A stretch of 64,000 bases of DNA from Rhodococcus sp. Leaf247 (lineage in GTDB: Bacteria > Actinomycetota > Actinomycetes > Mycobacteriales > Mycobacteriaceae): contig NZ_LMRP01000001.1 of NCBI RefSeq assembly GCF_001426185.1, positions 1,218,765 to 1,282,764 on the forward strand, given 5' to 3'. Shown here one piece after another: positions 17,322 to 26,528 of this stretch; positions within the stretch are counted from its first letter, which is position 1; the number at the start of each line of letters is the position of its first letter. Below the pieces are notes generated by a model. That model made no database searches and was not told where the DNA came from. It worked only from the letters and a program-made list of their open reading frames with translations. The position numbers were made by a program, and so were the translations under genes.

Positions 17322-18767
17322 TCACCCGAGATTGATGAACGTCGTCTTGGTCTCGGTGTAAGCATCGATCGAATGCGAGCCGAATTCACGACCCCAGCCG
17401 CTCATCCCGAAGCCGCCCCAGGGTGACGCGGGATCGATCAAAGGCAGCTGATTGACGAACACCGTTCCGAAACGCAGTCGAGGCGGGAGCGCGAGAGCCG
17501 AGTGGAGCTCCTTGGTCCACACCACCGCGGCGAGTCCGTAGTCGGTGTCGTTGGCGCGCGCCACGACCTCGTCCTCGTCGTCGTATTGCATGACGGCGAG
17601 AACCGGCCCGAAGATCTCGTCTCGCGCGATCACCATGTCGTCACGGACGCCGGCGAATACCGTAGGAGCGTAGAAGAATCCGTCGGCAAGGTCACCTCCG
17701 ACGCGGCCTCCTCCGGTCACCAGTTCGGCCCCCTGCGAGCGACCTGACTCGACGTAGGAATGGACGCGATCAAGGTGTTCCTGCGACACCAACGGCCCGA
17801 CGACGGTCGACGGATCCGATCCATGTCCGATCGGTAGTGCATCGGCCGCGGCGGCGATCTTCGCGGTGAACTCCTCCGCACGTGAGCTGTGCACGAAGAA
17901 GCGGGTATATGCACCGCACGCCTGGCCGGTGTTGAACAGTGCGCCCTGCAGATTGCCGGCCACCGCAGCATCGATGTCGGCGTCGGCCGTGATGATGCTG
18001 GGTGCCTTGCCCCCGAGTTCGAGCGACACCCTTTTGAGATTCCCGGCCGATGCGCGGACGATGTGCTGGCCGACCTCGGTGGAACCCGTGAAGGACACCT
18101 TGTCTACGCCGGGATGCGCCACCAGCGCCTTACCGACCTCGGGCCCACCGGTGAGCAGGTTGACCACACCTGCGGGCACTCCCGCTTCGCGGCAGAGTTC
18201 CACCAGCCGCACAGTCGAGAGCGGGGTCTGCTCCGCGGGCTTCATGACCACCGCGTTGCCAGTGGCCAGGGCCGGTGCCAACTTCCACGCAGCGATGGCC
18301 AGCGGGAAGTTCCACGGTGTGATCAACGCGCAGACCCCCACCGGGACTCGCTGCTGGAAACTCAGATTGCCGGGAATCGACACCGGCGACACCGTGCCCT
18401 CGATCTTGGTCGCGTATCCGGCGTAGTACCGGAACACCTGCGCGGTCAGCGGCAGGTTGACGCCGACGCTCATGAAGGACGGCTGCCCCTGATCGGCAGT
18501 CTCCAGCGCGGCGATCTCCTCGGCGTCACGGTCGAGCAGGTCGGCGATCCTCCACAGCAGTCGGCCGCGCGCATCCGGCGTCATGTTCTGCCAGTCGTCG
18601 GATTCGAATCCGGTACGCGCCGCCGCCACTGCGGCGTCGACGTCGGCACCGGTGGCCTCGGAGAATCGGCCGATCACCTGATTAGTCGCCGGGTTCACGG
18701 TCTCGCCGGTGCGACCGTCGGACGCGTCGACCCACTCGTTCGCGATGAGCAACTGTGTGTTGTGCAT
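17322..18767 (-). CDS. aldehyde dehydrogenase, NAD(P)-dependent
   Basis: A 481-residue class I/II-type aldehyde dehydrogenase of normal length. It has the NAD-binding run CALITPWNFPLAIAAWKLAPAL, FTGSTEVGQHI, the catalytic general base E in SLELGGKAP, and the catalytic cysteine in NTGQACGAYTRFF, followed by DEIFGPVLAVMQYD and the C-terminal GGFGMSGWGREFG. It oxidises an aldehyde to the acid in the cytoplasm. It is divergent from the IclR gene across an 18-bp palindrome, so it is likely part of that regulon and of the aromatic/amine pathway that follows. The exact substrate is not readable. Confidence 0.93.
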   Translation of the reverse strand: MHNTQLLIANEWVDASDGRTGETVNPATNQVIGRFSEATGADVDAAVAAARTGFESDDWQNMTPDARGRLLWRIADLLDRDAEEIAALETADQGQPSFMSVGVNLPLTAQVFRYYAGYATKIEGTVSPVSIPGNLSFQQRVPVGVCALITPWNFPLAIAAWKLAPALATGNAVVMKPAEQTPLSTVRLVELCREAGVPAGVVNLLTGGPEVGKALVAHPGVDKVSFTGSTEVGQHIVRASAGNLKRVSLELGGKAPSIITADADIDAAVAGNLQGALFNTGQACGAYTRFFVHSSRAEEFTAKIAAAADALPIGHGSDPSTVVGPLVSQEHLDRVHSYVESGRSQGAELVTGGGRVGGDLADGFFYAPTVFAGVRDDMVIARDEIFGPVLAVMQYDDEDEVVARANDTDYGLAAVVWTKELHSALALPPRLRFGTVFVNQLPLIDPASPWGGFGMSGWGREFGSHSIDAYTETKTTFINLG

Positions 18768-18932
18768 GGTGTTTCCTCAACATCTCGTTCGACGAGCGCC
18801 GTCTCGGGCTTGTAGCGGCCACTGTCCCAGCGAAAGGACCCAGAGACCCTCGGGCGTATCGGTCAGCGAACCGACTTCCGAGACCCACCGCTGTGAACAG
18901 TGTGTTCCGGTCGTGTTGCCCGGCTGGACTTT

Positions 18933-18950
18933 ATTATCCATCTGGATAAT
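18933..18950. promoter_or_regulatory. perfect palindrome, probable IclR operator
   Basis: ATTATCCATCTGGATAAT has perfect 8-bp arms and a 2-base centre, in the only A/T-rich part of the divergent region between the aldehyde dehydrogenase and IclR genes. It lies 52 bases before the IclR start. Its symmetry and location suit an IclR-type dimer site controlling both directions. Confidence 0.7.
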
Positions 18951-19002
18951 GATGGGTGTGACAGGGAGCACACTCCCTACCGAGCACGCACTGGAGGCAA
19001 CT

Positions 19003-19836
19003 ATGTCCGAGTCGGCACACACTTTCGACTCGGACGACGAGTCGTTGCTCACCCCCCCGAATTCGGTTCTGGGCAAGGCGTTCTCGATCCTGTCGGCCTT
19101 CGACGGCGAAAGCGAGTCACTACGCCTGGTCGACCTGTGTCAGCGCAGCGGTGTGCCCAAGCCGTCCGTGTATCGCCTCGCCCAGGAACTGGTGGACCTG
19201 GGCCTGCTCGAACGTGTCGGGTACGAGTACCGCATCGGATTCAGCGTGTTCGCCCTCAGCCAACGCGCCGGAAGCACGTCGCTGCTGCGACGGGTGGGTC
19301 GCCCGGTTCTCGTCGACCTCGTCGCATCGACACGGGGGACCGCCCACCTCGCCGTCCGGAAGGGCACGCACACGTGCTATCTGGAGAAACTGGGCGGCAC
19401 ACGCAGCGTGCACTCACTGTCGCAGGTCGGCGGCAGACTTCCCCTTACCTGCACGGCGTCGGGAAAGCTCCTGCTCGCCATGGCACCCGATACGAACGCG
19501 CTTCTTTCCCAGCTGGTCGACAGTGACCTCCCTCGTCTCACGACGCAGAGCACCCGCGACCTGCACGCCGTCCGCCGCGAGATGGCCACGATCCGGACAC
19601 AGCGACTGGCCACGGAACGCGAGGAGGCGCTTATCGGGTACAAGAGCTTCGCCGTACCCATCTACGATTCCGGCGACAATGCCATCGCGGCGCTCTCCCT
19701 CACGGTTCCCGTGGATCACGCCGGAGACGCCGCACTGGTCAGTGCACTTCGAGGTGCCTCGCACGCGATCACACGGCAGCACACCCGCGCGGTCATGAGC
19801 ATGCCCACGACATTCGGCGCCTTGCGTCCGGCATAG
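19003..19836 (+). CDS. IclR-family transcriptional regulator of the catabolic cluster
   Basis: A 277-residue IclR regulator. The N-terminal winged HTH spans about residues 20-80 (SVLGKAFSILSAFDGESESL, LCQRSGVPKPSVYRLAQELVDLGLLER). The effector domain follows (GTAHLAVRKGTHTCYLEKLGG, GRLPLTCTASGKLLLA, EREEALIGYKSFAVPIYDSGDNAIAALSLTVP). The ATG has GGAGG 7 bases upstream. IclR proteins of this kind usually sense aromatic acids. Its position at the head of the plus-strand operon and opposite an aldehyde dehydrogenase makes it the likely main switch of the pathway. Confidence 0.92.
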   Translation: MSESAHTFDSDDESLLTPPNSVLGKAFSILSAFDGESESLRLVDLCQRSGVPKPSVYRLAQELVDLGLLERVGYEYRIGFSVFALSQRAGSTSLLRRVGRPVLVDLVASTRGTAHLAVRKGTHTCYLEKLGGTRSVHSLSQVGGRLPLTCTASGKLLLAMAPDTNALLSQLVDSDLPRLTTQSTRDLHAVRREMATIRTQRLATEREEALIGYKSFAVPIYDSGDNAIAALSLTVPVDHAGDAALVSALRGASHAITRQHTRAVMSMPTTFGALRPA

Positions 19837-19948
19837 GCACGTATCGCTCAACGGACCCGGATCACGCCTCGTTCGTCGATGGACTGTGAAGCTGACGCCG
19901 TTCTGCCACAGGGGCGGTGACATCGCAGTTCCGTGAGTGAGGTCAACC

Positions 19949-20902
19949 ATGACAAACGCCGTAAGGGTCGCCATTATCGGATCCGGCAACATCGGAACCG
20001 ATCTGATGGTGAAGATTCGACGCTCGCACGTACTCGAAATGGGTGCCATGGTCGGGATCGATCCCGAGTCGGACGGCCTCGCGCGTGCATCTGCACTCGG
20101 CGTACCCGTCACTCACCGTGGCGTCGAGGGACTGATCGGCCTCGACGGGTTCGACAACATCGAGATCGTGTTCGATGCGACGTCGGCGAAGGCACACGTG
20201 GCCAACGCCGCCAGGTTGCAACCGCTGGGCAAGACGATGATCGATCTGACCCCCGCGGCAGTGGGGCCGTATGTCGTTCCCGCGGTCAACCTGGACAGTC
20301 ACGTCGACGCGCGGAACGTCAATATGGTCACCTGCGGCGGCCAGGCCACGATACCGGTGGTCGCCGCGATCAATCGCGTCGTCCCCGTCGCCTACGCGGA
20401 GATAGTCGCGTCGATCGCGTCGCGGTCCGCTGGTCCCGGAACCAGAGCCAACATCGACGAGTTCATGGAGACCACCGCCGCCGCCATCGAGTCGGTCGGA
20501 GGCGCCGCTCGTGGCAAAGCGATCATCGTTCTCAACCCCGCCGAACCCCCGCTCATCATGCGTGACACCGTCTTCGCTCTCGTCACGACCGACAACAGTG
20601 CCGGCCTGACCGAACGAGTGCGTGATTCCGTTCGCGCCATGGTGGCCGACGTCGCCGCGTACGTGCCGGGCTACCGACTCAAACAGGAGGTTCAGGTGAC
20701 CTCTGTACCCGACGATCAACCGGTGGAGACTCTGCTCGCCGATACATCGACACCACGACCCACACACCAGATCTCGGTCTTCCTCGAAGTCGAGGGTGCA
20801 GCGGACTACCTCCCCGCCTTCGCGGGCAATCTCGACATCATGACCTCCGCCGCCATTCAGGTGGCCGAGCGAATCGCGACCCGGAAGGTGGCCCTCCGAT
20901 GA
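19949..20902 (+). CDS. acetaldehyde dehydrogenase (acetylating)
   Basis: A 317-residue enzyme that turns acetaldehyde, NAD and CoA into acetyl-CoA, the last step of meta-cleavage pathways (MhpF, BphJ and HsaG type). It has Rossmann motif [15 protein letters not shown] (residues 9-23) and catalytic cysteine C129 in [12 protein letters not shown]. The C-terminal dimerisation domain includes [14 protein letters not shown], and the end reads [12 protein letters not shown]. It overlaps the aldolase gene by four bases. In the known complex the aldolase channels acetaldehyde directly into this enzyme, which fits the pairing. Confidence 0.95.
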   Translation: MTNAVRVAIIGSGNIGTDLMVKIRRSHVLEMGAMVGIDPESDGLARASALGVPVTHRGVEGLIGLDGFDNIEIVFDATSAKAHVANAARLQPLGKTMIDLTPAAVGPYVVPAVNLDSHVDARNVNMVTCGGQATIPVVAAINRVVPVAYAEIVASIASRSAGPGTRANIDEFMETTAAAIESVGGAARGKAIIVLNPAEPPLIMRDTVFALVTTDNSAGLTERVRDSVRAMVADVAAYVPGYRLKQEVQVTSVPDDQPVETLLADTSTPRPTHQISVFLEVEGAADYLPAFAGNLDIMTSAAIQVAERIATRKVALR

Positions 20903-21924
20903 GCACGTCCATCTACGTTCAGGACGTCACCTTGCGTGACGGCATGCATGCCGTCCGCCATCGGATGTCTCCCACCGACGTCGCCAGGATCGTGGTGGCT
21001 CTCGACAACGCCGGCGTCGACGCGATCGAGGTCGCACACGGCGACGGTCTGGCGGGGTCGTCGATCAACTACGGCCCGGGTTCGCACAGCGACTGGTCCT
21101 GGTTGGAAGCAGCCGCCTCCGTGATCGAGCGAGCCACGCTCACAACTCTCCTCCTGCCCGGCGTCGGTTCGATACACGACCTGAAACGGGCGTACTCCCT
21201 CGGAGTCCGGTCGGTGCGCGTGGCCACTCACTGCACGGAAGCAGACATCTCCGCTCAACACATCGCGGCCGCTCGCGAGATCGGCATGGATGTGTCCGGG
21301 TTCCTCATGCTCTCTCACATGGCGGAACCGAGTGACCTCGCGGAGCAGGCCAAGTTGATGGAGTCCTACGGGGCCCACTGCGTGTATGTCACGGACTCCG
21401 GCGGCCGCCTGACCATGGGTGAGGTCGCAGCGCGAGTACGCGCCTACCGCGACGTCCTCGAACCGACCACGCAGATCGGGATCCACGCGCACGAGAATCT
21501 GTCTCTCTCGGTCGCCAATTCCCTCGTCGCCGTCGAGAACGGTGCATACCGGGTGGACGCATCACTCGCCGGGCACGGTGCAGGCGCCGGAAATTGCCCC
21601 ATCGAGGCGTTCGTCGCAGCCGCGAATCTGACTGGGCTCCAGCATGGTAGCGATCTGTTCGCGCTGCAGGATGCCGCGGACGACATCGTCCGTCCTCTCC
21701 AGGATCGGCCGGTTCGCGTGGATCGGGAGACTCTGACCCTCGGCTACGCCGGCGTGTATTCGAGCTTCCTCCGGCACGCCGAATCGGCCTCGACCGCTTA
21801 CGGAATCGACGTGCGAGATCTGCTCATGGAGTGCGGACGCCGCGGGTTGGTGGGTGGCCAGGAGGACATGATCATCGACATCGCGCTCGGCCTGGCGGCC
21901 GGGAGACAAGCACAGCCGGCGTGA
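20899..21924 (+). CDS. 4-hydroxy-2-oxovalerate aldolase
   Basis: A 341-residue HMGL-like TIM-barrel aldolase that splits 4-hydroxy-2-oxovalerate into pyruvate and acetaldehyde (MhpE, BphI and HsaF type). Signatures are [17 protein letters not shown] (residues 8-24, with the catalytic R-D pair), [30 protein letters not shown], and the metal ligands in [15 protein letters not shown] (HxH). The DRE-TIM C-terminal domain follows. It is translationally coupled to the dehydrogenase before it and the CoA ligase after it (GTGA overlap at 21921-21924). Confidence 0.95.
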   Translation: MSTSIYVQDVTLRDGMHAVRHRMSPTDVARIVVALDNAGVDAIEVAHGDGLAGSSINYGPGSHSDWSWLEAAASVIERATLTTLLLPGVGSIHDLKRAYSLGVRSVRVATHCTEADISAQHIAAAREIGMDVSGFLMLSHMAEPSDLAEQAKLMESYGAHCVYVTDSGGRLTMGEVAARVRAYRDVLEPTTQIGIHAHENLSLSVANSLVAVENGAYRVDASLAGHGAGAGNCPIEAFVAAANLTGLQHGSDLFALQDAADDIVRPLQDRPVRVDRETLTLGYAGVYSSFLRHAESASTAYGIDVRDLLMECGRRGLVGGQEDMIIDIALGLAAGRQAQPA

Positions 21925-23462
21925 CTCCTCCAAGCTCCTTGGCCGAGGCCGTCGAGCGTCGTGCGCACGCCGACGCGGACGGTGAGGTCATCCGTCGCGT
22001 CGGCGGGTCGTCGATGAGCGCCGGGCTGGTGCTGGAGAACGCTGTCGACATGGCGGGCTCACTTGCGACGCTCGTCGGGTCCGGTGATGTCGTCGCGACA
22101 GCCTGCCCGTCGGGACCGACCGCCGTGACGCTGACGACGGCACTCTCCTGGCTGGGAGCAATCGAACTACCGATTCCCATCACACTCGAGTCCCGTGTCG
22201 CGGTTCGACTGATGACCGCTGCAGGGTGTGTCCTCGTCGTCGCCTCGACGGATCGGCTGAGCGCCGAACTGCACTCGATCGACCTCGCCGGCGCTGTCGG
22301 GATCCCCGTCGTCACGGTCGACGGGCGATGGGACGGACTCGCAGCGCTGTCGGACCGGACCGGCCCCCGCCCGTCACGCCGCCGGACGTCGAGAAACGAT
22401 CCCGCCGCGATCATGGTCACCTCCGGCACGAGCGGGCGGCCCAAGGGCGCACTGCTGTGCAACGGTGTCGGCCTCGGTCAGTCCGCACGTGTACGACGAG
22501 CCATGCAGTACGACTCTCGTGACGTGCTCCTCAATGTCTTTCCGTGGCAACATGTCAACGCCCGACACGCCGCCTTCCTCCCCGCGGTCGAATCCGGGGC
22601 TCGACTCGTGGTGGACGACTTCTCCGCGCGTCGGTTCTGGCACACGGCACGCGAGGAGAACGTCACTGCCTTCAACTTCATGGGTGCAGTGTGTGCGATC
22701 CTGTTGCGCGGGAACGAGAGCGATGACGACCGCGCCCACAGCATCTCCCGCGCCTACGGAGGACCGGCACCGGAGTGGATGTGCCGGGAAGTGTCCCGAC
22801 GGTTCGGTGTCCAACTGCGTCAGGCGTATGCGTCGACCGAGCTCGGCGATGTCGCGACCACCGGCAGGCTCGTGAAACCGGGTGCGGCCGGGCAGATCGT
22901 CGCCGACTATCGGGTTCGCGTGACCGCCGATGACGGCAGCATCCTCGAAGACGGCCTCACGGGTTCACTGGAAGTGCTTCCCCGTAGGAGTGATTCGACG
23001 TTCACCGAATACGTCGGCGAGCCGGAGACGACTCGACAGGCGTGGCGTGATGGCTGGTTCGTCACCGGTGACCGTGGACGACTGGTGGACGGCTGGCTCC
23101 ACTACGAGGGGCGATCGGCCGACACCATTCGGCGGCGAGGACTGACCGTCGACGCCGAGCACGTCGAACGGGTGGCGTCCGTCCACCCCGATGTCGCACA
23201 CGCCGCTGCAGTGGGGGTGCCGTCCGAGCTGACGGAGGACGAGGTCCTGTTGGCGGTGGTCCCGCACGTCGGACGAATCATTCACCCGGCCGACCTCTTC
23301 CGGCATTGCGCTCGCGAATTACCCCGCCACGCCGTTCCCCGCTACATCACCATCGAGACGGACCTGCCCACGTCGACCGGCACGAAGCTCGATCGCCGTG
23401 CCCTGCGCGATCGTGGTCTGCCGACCGCAGCGTGGGATGCCGAGGCGCCACACCATGACTAG
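21921..23462 (+). CDS. acyl-CoA synthetase (AMP-forming)
   Basis: A 513-residue ANL-family ligase that activates a carboxylic acid with ATP and CoA. The P-loop-like A3 motif is [16 protein letters not shown]. The adenine site is [10 protein letters not shown], and the hinge region is [30 protein letters not shown]. The catalytic lysine is K in [12 protein letters not shown] near the C-terminus. The GTG start overlaps the aldolase stop. Overall it resembles CaiC-like and small-acid ligases. Operon position suggests it activates the acid released by the meta-cleavage hydrolase or formed by the aldehyde dehydrogenase. Confidence 0.9.
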   Translation: MTPPSSLAEAVERRAHADADGEVIRRVGGSSMSAGLVLENAVDMAGSLATLVGSGDVVATACPSGPTAVTLTTALSWLGAIELPIPITLESRVAVRLMTAAGCVLVVASTDRLSAELHSIDLAGAVGIPVVTVDGRWDGLAALSDRTGPRPSRRRTSRNDPAAIMVTSGTSGRPKGALLCNGVGLGQSARVRRAMQYDSRDVLLNVFPWQHVNARHAAFLPAVESGARLVVDDFSARRFWHTAREENVTAFNFMGAVCAILLRGNESDDDRAHSISRAYGGPAPEWMCREVSRRFGVQLRQAYASTELGDVATTGRLVKPGAAGQIVADYRVRVTADDGSILEDGLTGSLEVLPRRSDSTFTEYVGEPETTRQAWRDGWFVTGDRGRLVDGWLHYEGRSADTIRRRGLTVDAEHVERVASVHPDVAHAAAVGVPSELTEDEVLLAVVPHVGRIIHPADLFRHCARELPRHAVPRYITIETDLPTSTGTKLDRRALRDRGLPTAAWDAEAPHHD

Positions 23463-25752
23463 GAGCACCACTGTGTCCGTCGAACCTCTCCGCGTCCTCG
23501 ACCTGACCGATCGGCTCGGCTACAACGCCGCACGTATCTTCGTCGGCCTCGGCGCCGATGTCGTCCGAGCGCCTCGGTCGGACGAGTCCGACTCGGCAGT
23601 CGACGATGTTCACTGGCACGCCGGGAAGAGGATCCTGCGACACTCCGCAACCGAGCTCACGCATGCAGACTTGTGTTCGTTGATCACCGAGGCCGATGTC
23701 GTGCTCGAGTCCGGCCCGGTGTCGACGCTGCGAACCCTCGCTCTACGGGATTCGCAGCCGGCACTCTGGAGCCCGATCGTGCACACCCTCATCACACCGT
23801 TCGGACTGTCCGGACCACGACGCGAGTGGCTCGGGGACGACACCGTCATCACTGCGGCCGGCGGCATGGCATGGCTGTGTGGTGACGCGGGTCGGGCTCC
23901 CGAGGCGCCACCCCGCGAGCAGGGCACCCAACTCGCCGGTACGCACGGCGCCATCGGCGCCCTCCTTGCCCTGATCGCGCGGCGGCGCACGGGGACAGGC
24001 CAACTAGTCGAGATCTCCGCGCAGGAAGCCGTCGCCGCCACTCTGGAGATCGGTGCCATCTCGTGGATTCACGGCCGGACGATTCCCGCGCGCACCTCGG
24101 GGGTCTACGGCCATGTCGCTCACCGGGTGTTCCGAGCACGGGACGGATTTCTCGGCGGTGGCTACTCCGGATCACCCCGCATGTGGGACGACTTCCTCAC
24201 CTGGATGATCGACGAGGGCGAAGCCGAGGATCTTGTCGACGACCGTTGGCGGGACACCGATGTCCGGTGGCGCGAGCGAGCGCACGTGGACGCTGTGGTC
24301 GCGCGATTCACCGGCCGCCGCTCGGCCCGGTCCTTCGCCGAGGAGGCGCGGCGCCGCGCTCTGCCGTGGGCCGAAGTGGCGAGTGCTCACGCTTTGTTGG
24401 ACAACCCTCAACTGCTGGACCGGATGTTCTTCGCCGACACCGGCGAGAACGGCAGTATCCGGGATGTGGGATTCGGCTGGGAATCACCAGCTCTCCCCCG
24501 CCCGATACGTCTGGCCCCACCGCTCGACGTCTCGACCGACGACGCATGGGCGACGGGATCCCCTCGATCCGCCGGCGCGGGCCGCGGAGACCATCGGTCG
24601 GAAAAAACGTCGCCCGGCCATGCCGGTGCGCTGGACGGCGTTCGCGTATTGGACCTCACGTGGGTGTTGGCCGGGCCTTATGTCACCAAAGTCTTCGCCG
24701 AACATGGTGCGGACGTCCTCAAGGTGGAGTCCTACCACCGGAAGGACCCGACTCGTTTCGCGCCGGGAATGCGGCTGCGCCCGGGTGCCGACTTCGACGA
24801 GAGCGGATACTTCCTCAACTTCAACCGCAACAAGCGAAGCATCGCCCTGAATCTGAAGACGGACAGCGGTCAGGCTCTTCTGCGCCGACTCGCTGCGGAC
24901 GTCGACATCGTCGTCGAGAACTTCAGTCCGGGTGTTCTCGCGCGATGGGGTCTCGATTTCGACCGACTGCGCGAACTCAATCCGCGCGTCGTGTTGGTGT
25001 CGATGGCGGGTGTGGGCCAGACGGGACCATGGCGCGACGCGGTGACGTTCGCCGACACCCTGGCCGCCATGTCGGGGCTGACAGCGGAGACCGCCCGCCC
25101 GGATCGGGACCCACAGGGGCTGACGTTCGGACTGGGCGACATGGTCGCGGCGAACTCGGCCGTGATCGGTGCGCTCGAGCTCCTCCACCGCGGGGAGGGC
25201 GGACACGTCGACCTGTCTCAGCTCGAGGCAATGGCATCTCATCTGGGTACCGCCGCGGCCGAGAGCCAGCTGCCGACGGAATCGACGGACGATATCCCTG
25301 CTCGCATTCTCCGTTGCCTCGGCGACGACCGGTGGATCGCGATCGGCGCGAGTGCACCCGACACACTGCACAGCGTGGCATCCGACCTCGGGTTCGGGAC
25401 CGACCACGATCCGATGGAGTCGCTGACGAGGGCGGCCGCGCAGATGGACGCCGACTCACTCGCAGAAGTCTTGCAGGGTCGGGGAATTGCTGCGTACGCA
25501 GTCCGCGACGGGCGCGACCTCGTGGAGACGGATGCGCAGCTGCGTGACCGCCGCTTCTACGTCGATCTCGAGCATCCGCTCGCCGGCCCGGTCGCTCACG
25601 AAGGACTCGTGGCGCACCTTTCCGACACGCCGGGAAGCCTGCATACCTCCGCTCCCCTGCTGGGCCAGCAGACGGACGACATCCTCCGCGAGCGACTGGG
25701 ACTGAGTCCGCAGGAGCTCGCCGACCTGCACACCGAAGGAGTACTCACATGA
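23455..25752 (+). CDS. fused double-domain CoA transferase, CaiB/BaiF (class III) family
   Basis: A 765-residue protein made of two tandem class III CoA-transferase domains; single-domain members are about 400 residues. Domain 1 spans about residues 10-380 (LRVLDLTDRLGYNAARIFVGLGADVV). Domain 2 runs from about 395 to the end (GVRVLDLTWVLAGPYVTKVFAEHGADVLKVE). The catalytic aspartate that carries the CoA thioester is D586 in GGHVDLSQLEA of domain 2; in domain 1 the matching position is E186 in GQLVEISAQEA. It overlaps the ligase gene (ATGACTAG) and the hydratase gene (ATGA). It would move CoA between acids in the same pathway. Confidence 0.9.
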   Translation: MTRSTTVSVEPLRVLDLTDRLGYNAARIFVGLGADVVRAPRSDESDSAVDDVHWHAGKRILRHSATELTHADLCSLITEADVVLESGPVSTLRTLALRDSQPALWSPIVHTLITPFGLSGPRREWLGDDTVITAAGGMAWLCGDAGRAPEAPPREQGTQLAGTHGAIGALLALIARRRTGTGQLVEISAQEAVAATLEIGAISWIHGRTIPARTSGVYGHVAHRVFRARDGFLGGGYSGSPRMWDDFLTWMIDEGEAEDLVDDRWRDTDVRWRERAHVDAVVARFTGRRSARSFAEEARRRALPWAEVASAHALLDNPQLLDRMFFADTGENGSIRDVGFGWESPALPRPIRLAPPLDVSTDDAWATGSPRSAGAGRGDHRSEKTSPGHAGALDGVRVLDLTWVLAGPYVTKVFAEHGADVLKVESYHRKDPTRFAPGMRLRPGADFDESGYFLNFNRNKRSIALNLKTDSGQALLRRLAADVDIVVENFSPGVLARWGLDFDRLRELNPRVVLVSMAGVGQTGPWRDAVTFADTLAAMSGLTAETARPDRDPQGLTFGLGDMVAANSAVIGALELLHRGEGGHVDLSQLEAMASHLGTAAAESQLPTESTDDIPARILRCLGDDRWIAIGASAPDTLHSVASDLGFGTDHDPMESLTRAAAQMDADSLAEVLQGRGIAAYAVRDGRDLVETDAQLRDRRFYVDLEHPLAGPVAHEGLVAHLSDTPGSLHTSAPLLGQQTDDILRERLGLSPQELADLHTEGVLT

Positions 25753-26525
25753 GCACTGGACCCACCGGCCACCGTTACGAGCGCGACGGGGACATCGTCA
25801 CCGTGGTCATCGACCACGGGCCGATCAACATCGTCGACCCGGACCTCATCGAGTCGCTCATCACGCACCTGCCGTCGGTACTGGACGACCCGACGGTGCG
25901 GTGCGTCGTACTCCGCGGGAAGGGCCGGATATTCGTCGGCGGCGCGAACCTACGCGTCATGCATCGCCTCGATGCCGACACCTACCGCGAGATGCGGCGG
26001 TGGGTAGTGGTTCAGCGCCTGCTGGAACTGGCACCGAAACCGGTGATCGCCGCGTTGAACGGACATGCGTTGGGCGGAGGAGCAGAGTTGTCGCTCGCGT
26101 GCGATCTGCGAATCCTTCACGCGGACGCCCTGTTCGGTTTCCCCGAGACCGACCTGGGGATCTTCCCCGGTGCAGGCGGTTCACAGCGCCTGCCCCGACT
26201 GGTCGGCCCCCACCGCGCGAAGCGTTTCATCATCGACGCCACCAGGTTCACCTCGGAGCAGGCACTCCGAGAGGGTTTGGTGGACCTCGTCGCCGGCGAG
26301 GACTTCGAGGAGGTGGTCGCACGGGAGGCCCGGCGCCTGGCTCAGCGCCCCACAGCCACGATCGGTCTGGTCAAATCTGCGATCGACCAGGGCTGGGACC
26401 TTCCGATCGACGAGGCCATGTCGGTCGAGGAGCAGCACGTTCTGGCAAACCTCGAACTGGACGACGCGGCCGAGGGAATCGGAGCGTTCCTCGACAAGCG
26501 CACTGCGCTGTTCGAGGGGCGCTGA
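25749..26525 (+). CDS. enoyl-CoA hydratase/isomerase family protein
   Basis: A 258-residue crotonase-fold enzyme. The oxyanion-hole and CoA-binding segments are clear (FVGGANLRVMHRLDAD; NGHALGGGAELSLACDLRI), and the second catalytic glutamate region is FGFPETDLGIFPGAGGSQRLPRLVG, as in hydratases. It is the last gene of the plus-strand operon, coupled to the CoA transferase by an ATGA overlap. It meets the minus-strand operon head-on with three bases between the stops. It probably hydrates the unsaturated acyl-CoA produced by the preceding enzymes. Confidence 0.92.
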   Translation: MSTGPTGHRYERDGDIVTVVIDHGPINIVDPDLIESLITHLPSVLDDPTVRCVVLRGKGRIFVGGANLRVMHRLDADTYREMRRWVVVQRLLELAPKPVIAALNGHALGGGAELSLACDLRILHADALFGFPETDLGIFPGAGGSQRLPRLVGPHRAKRFIIDATRFTSEQALREGLVDLVAGEDFEEVVAREARRLAQRPTATIGLVKSAIDQGWDLPIDEAMSVEEQHVLANLELDDAAEGIGAFLDKRTALFEGR

Positions 26526-26528
26526 GCG

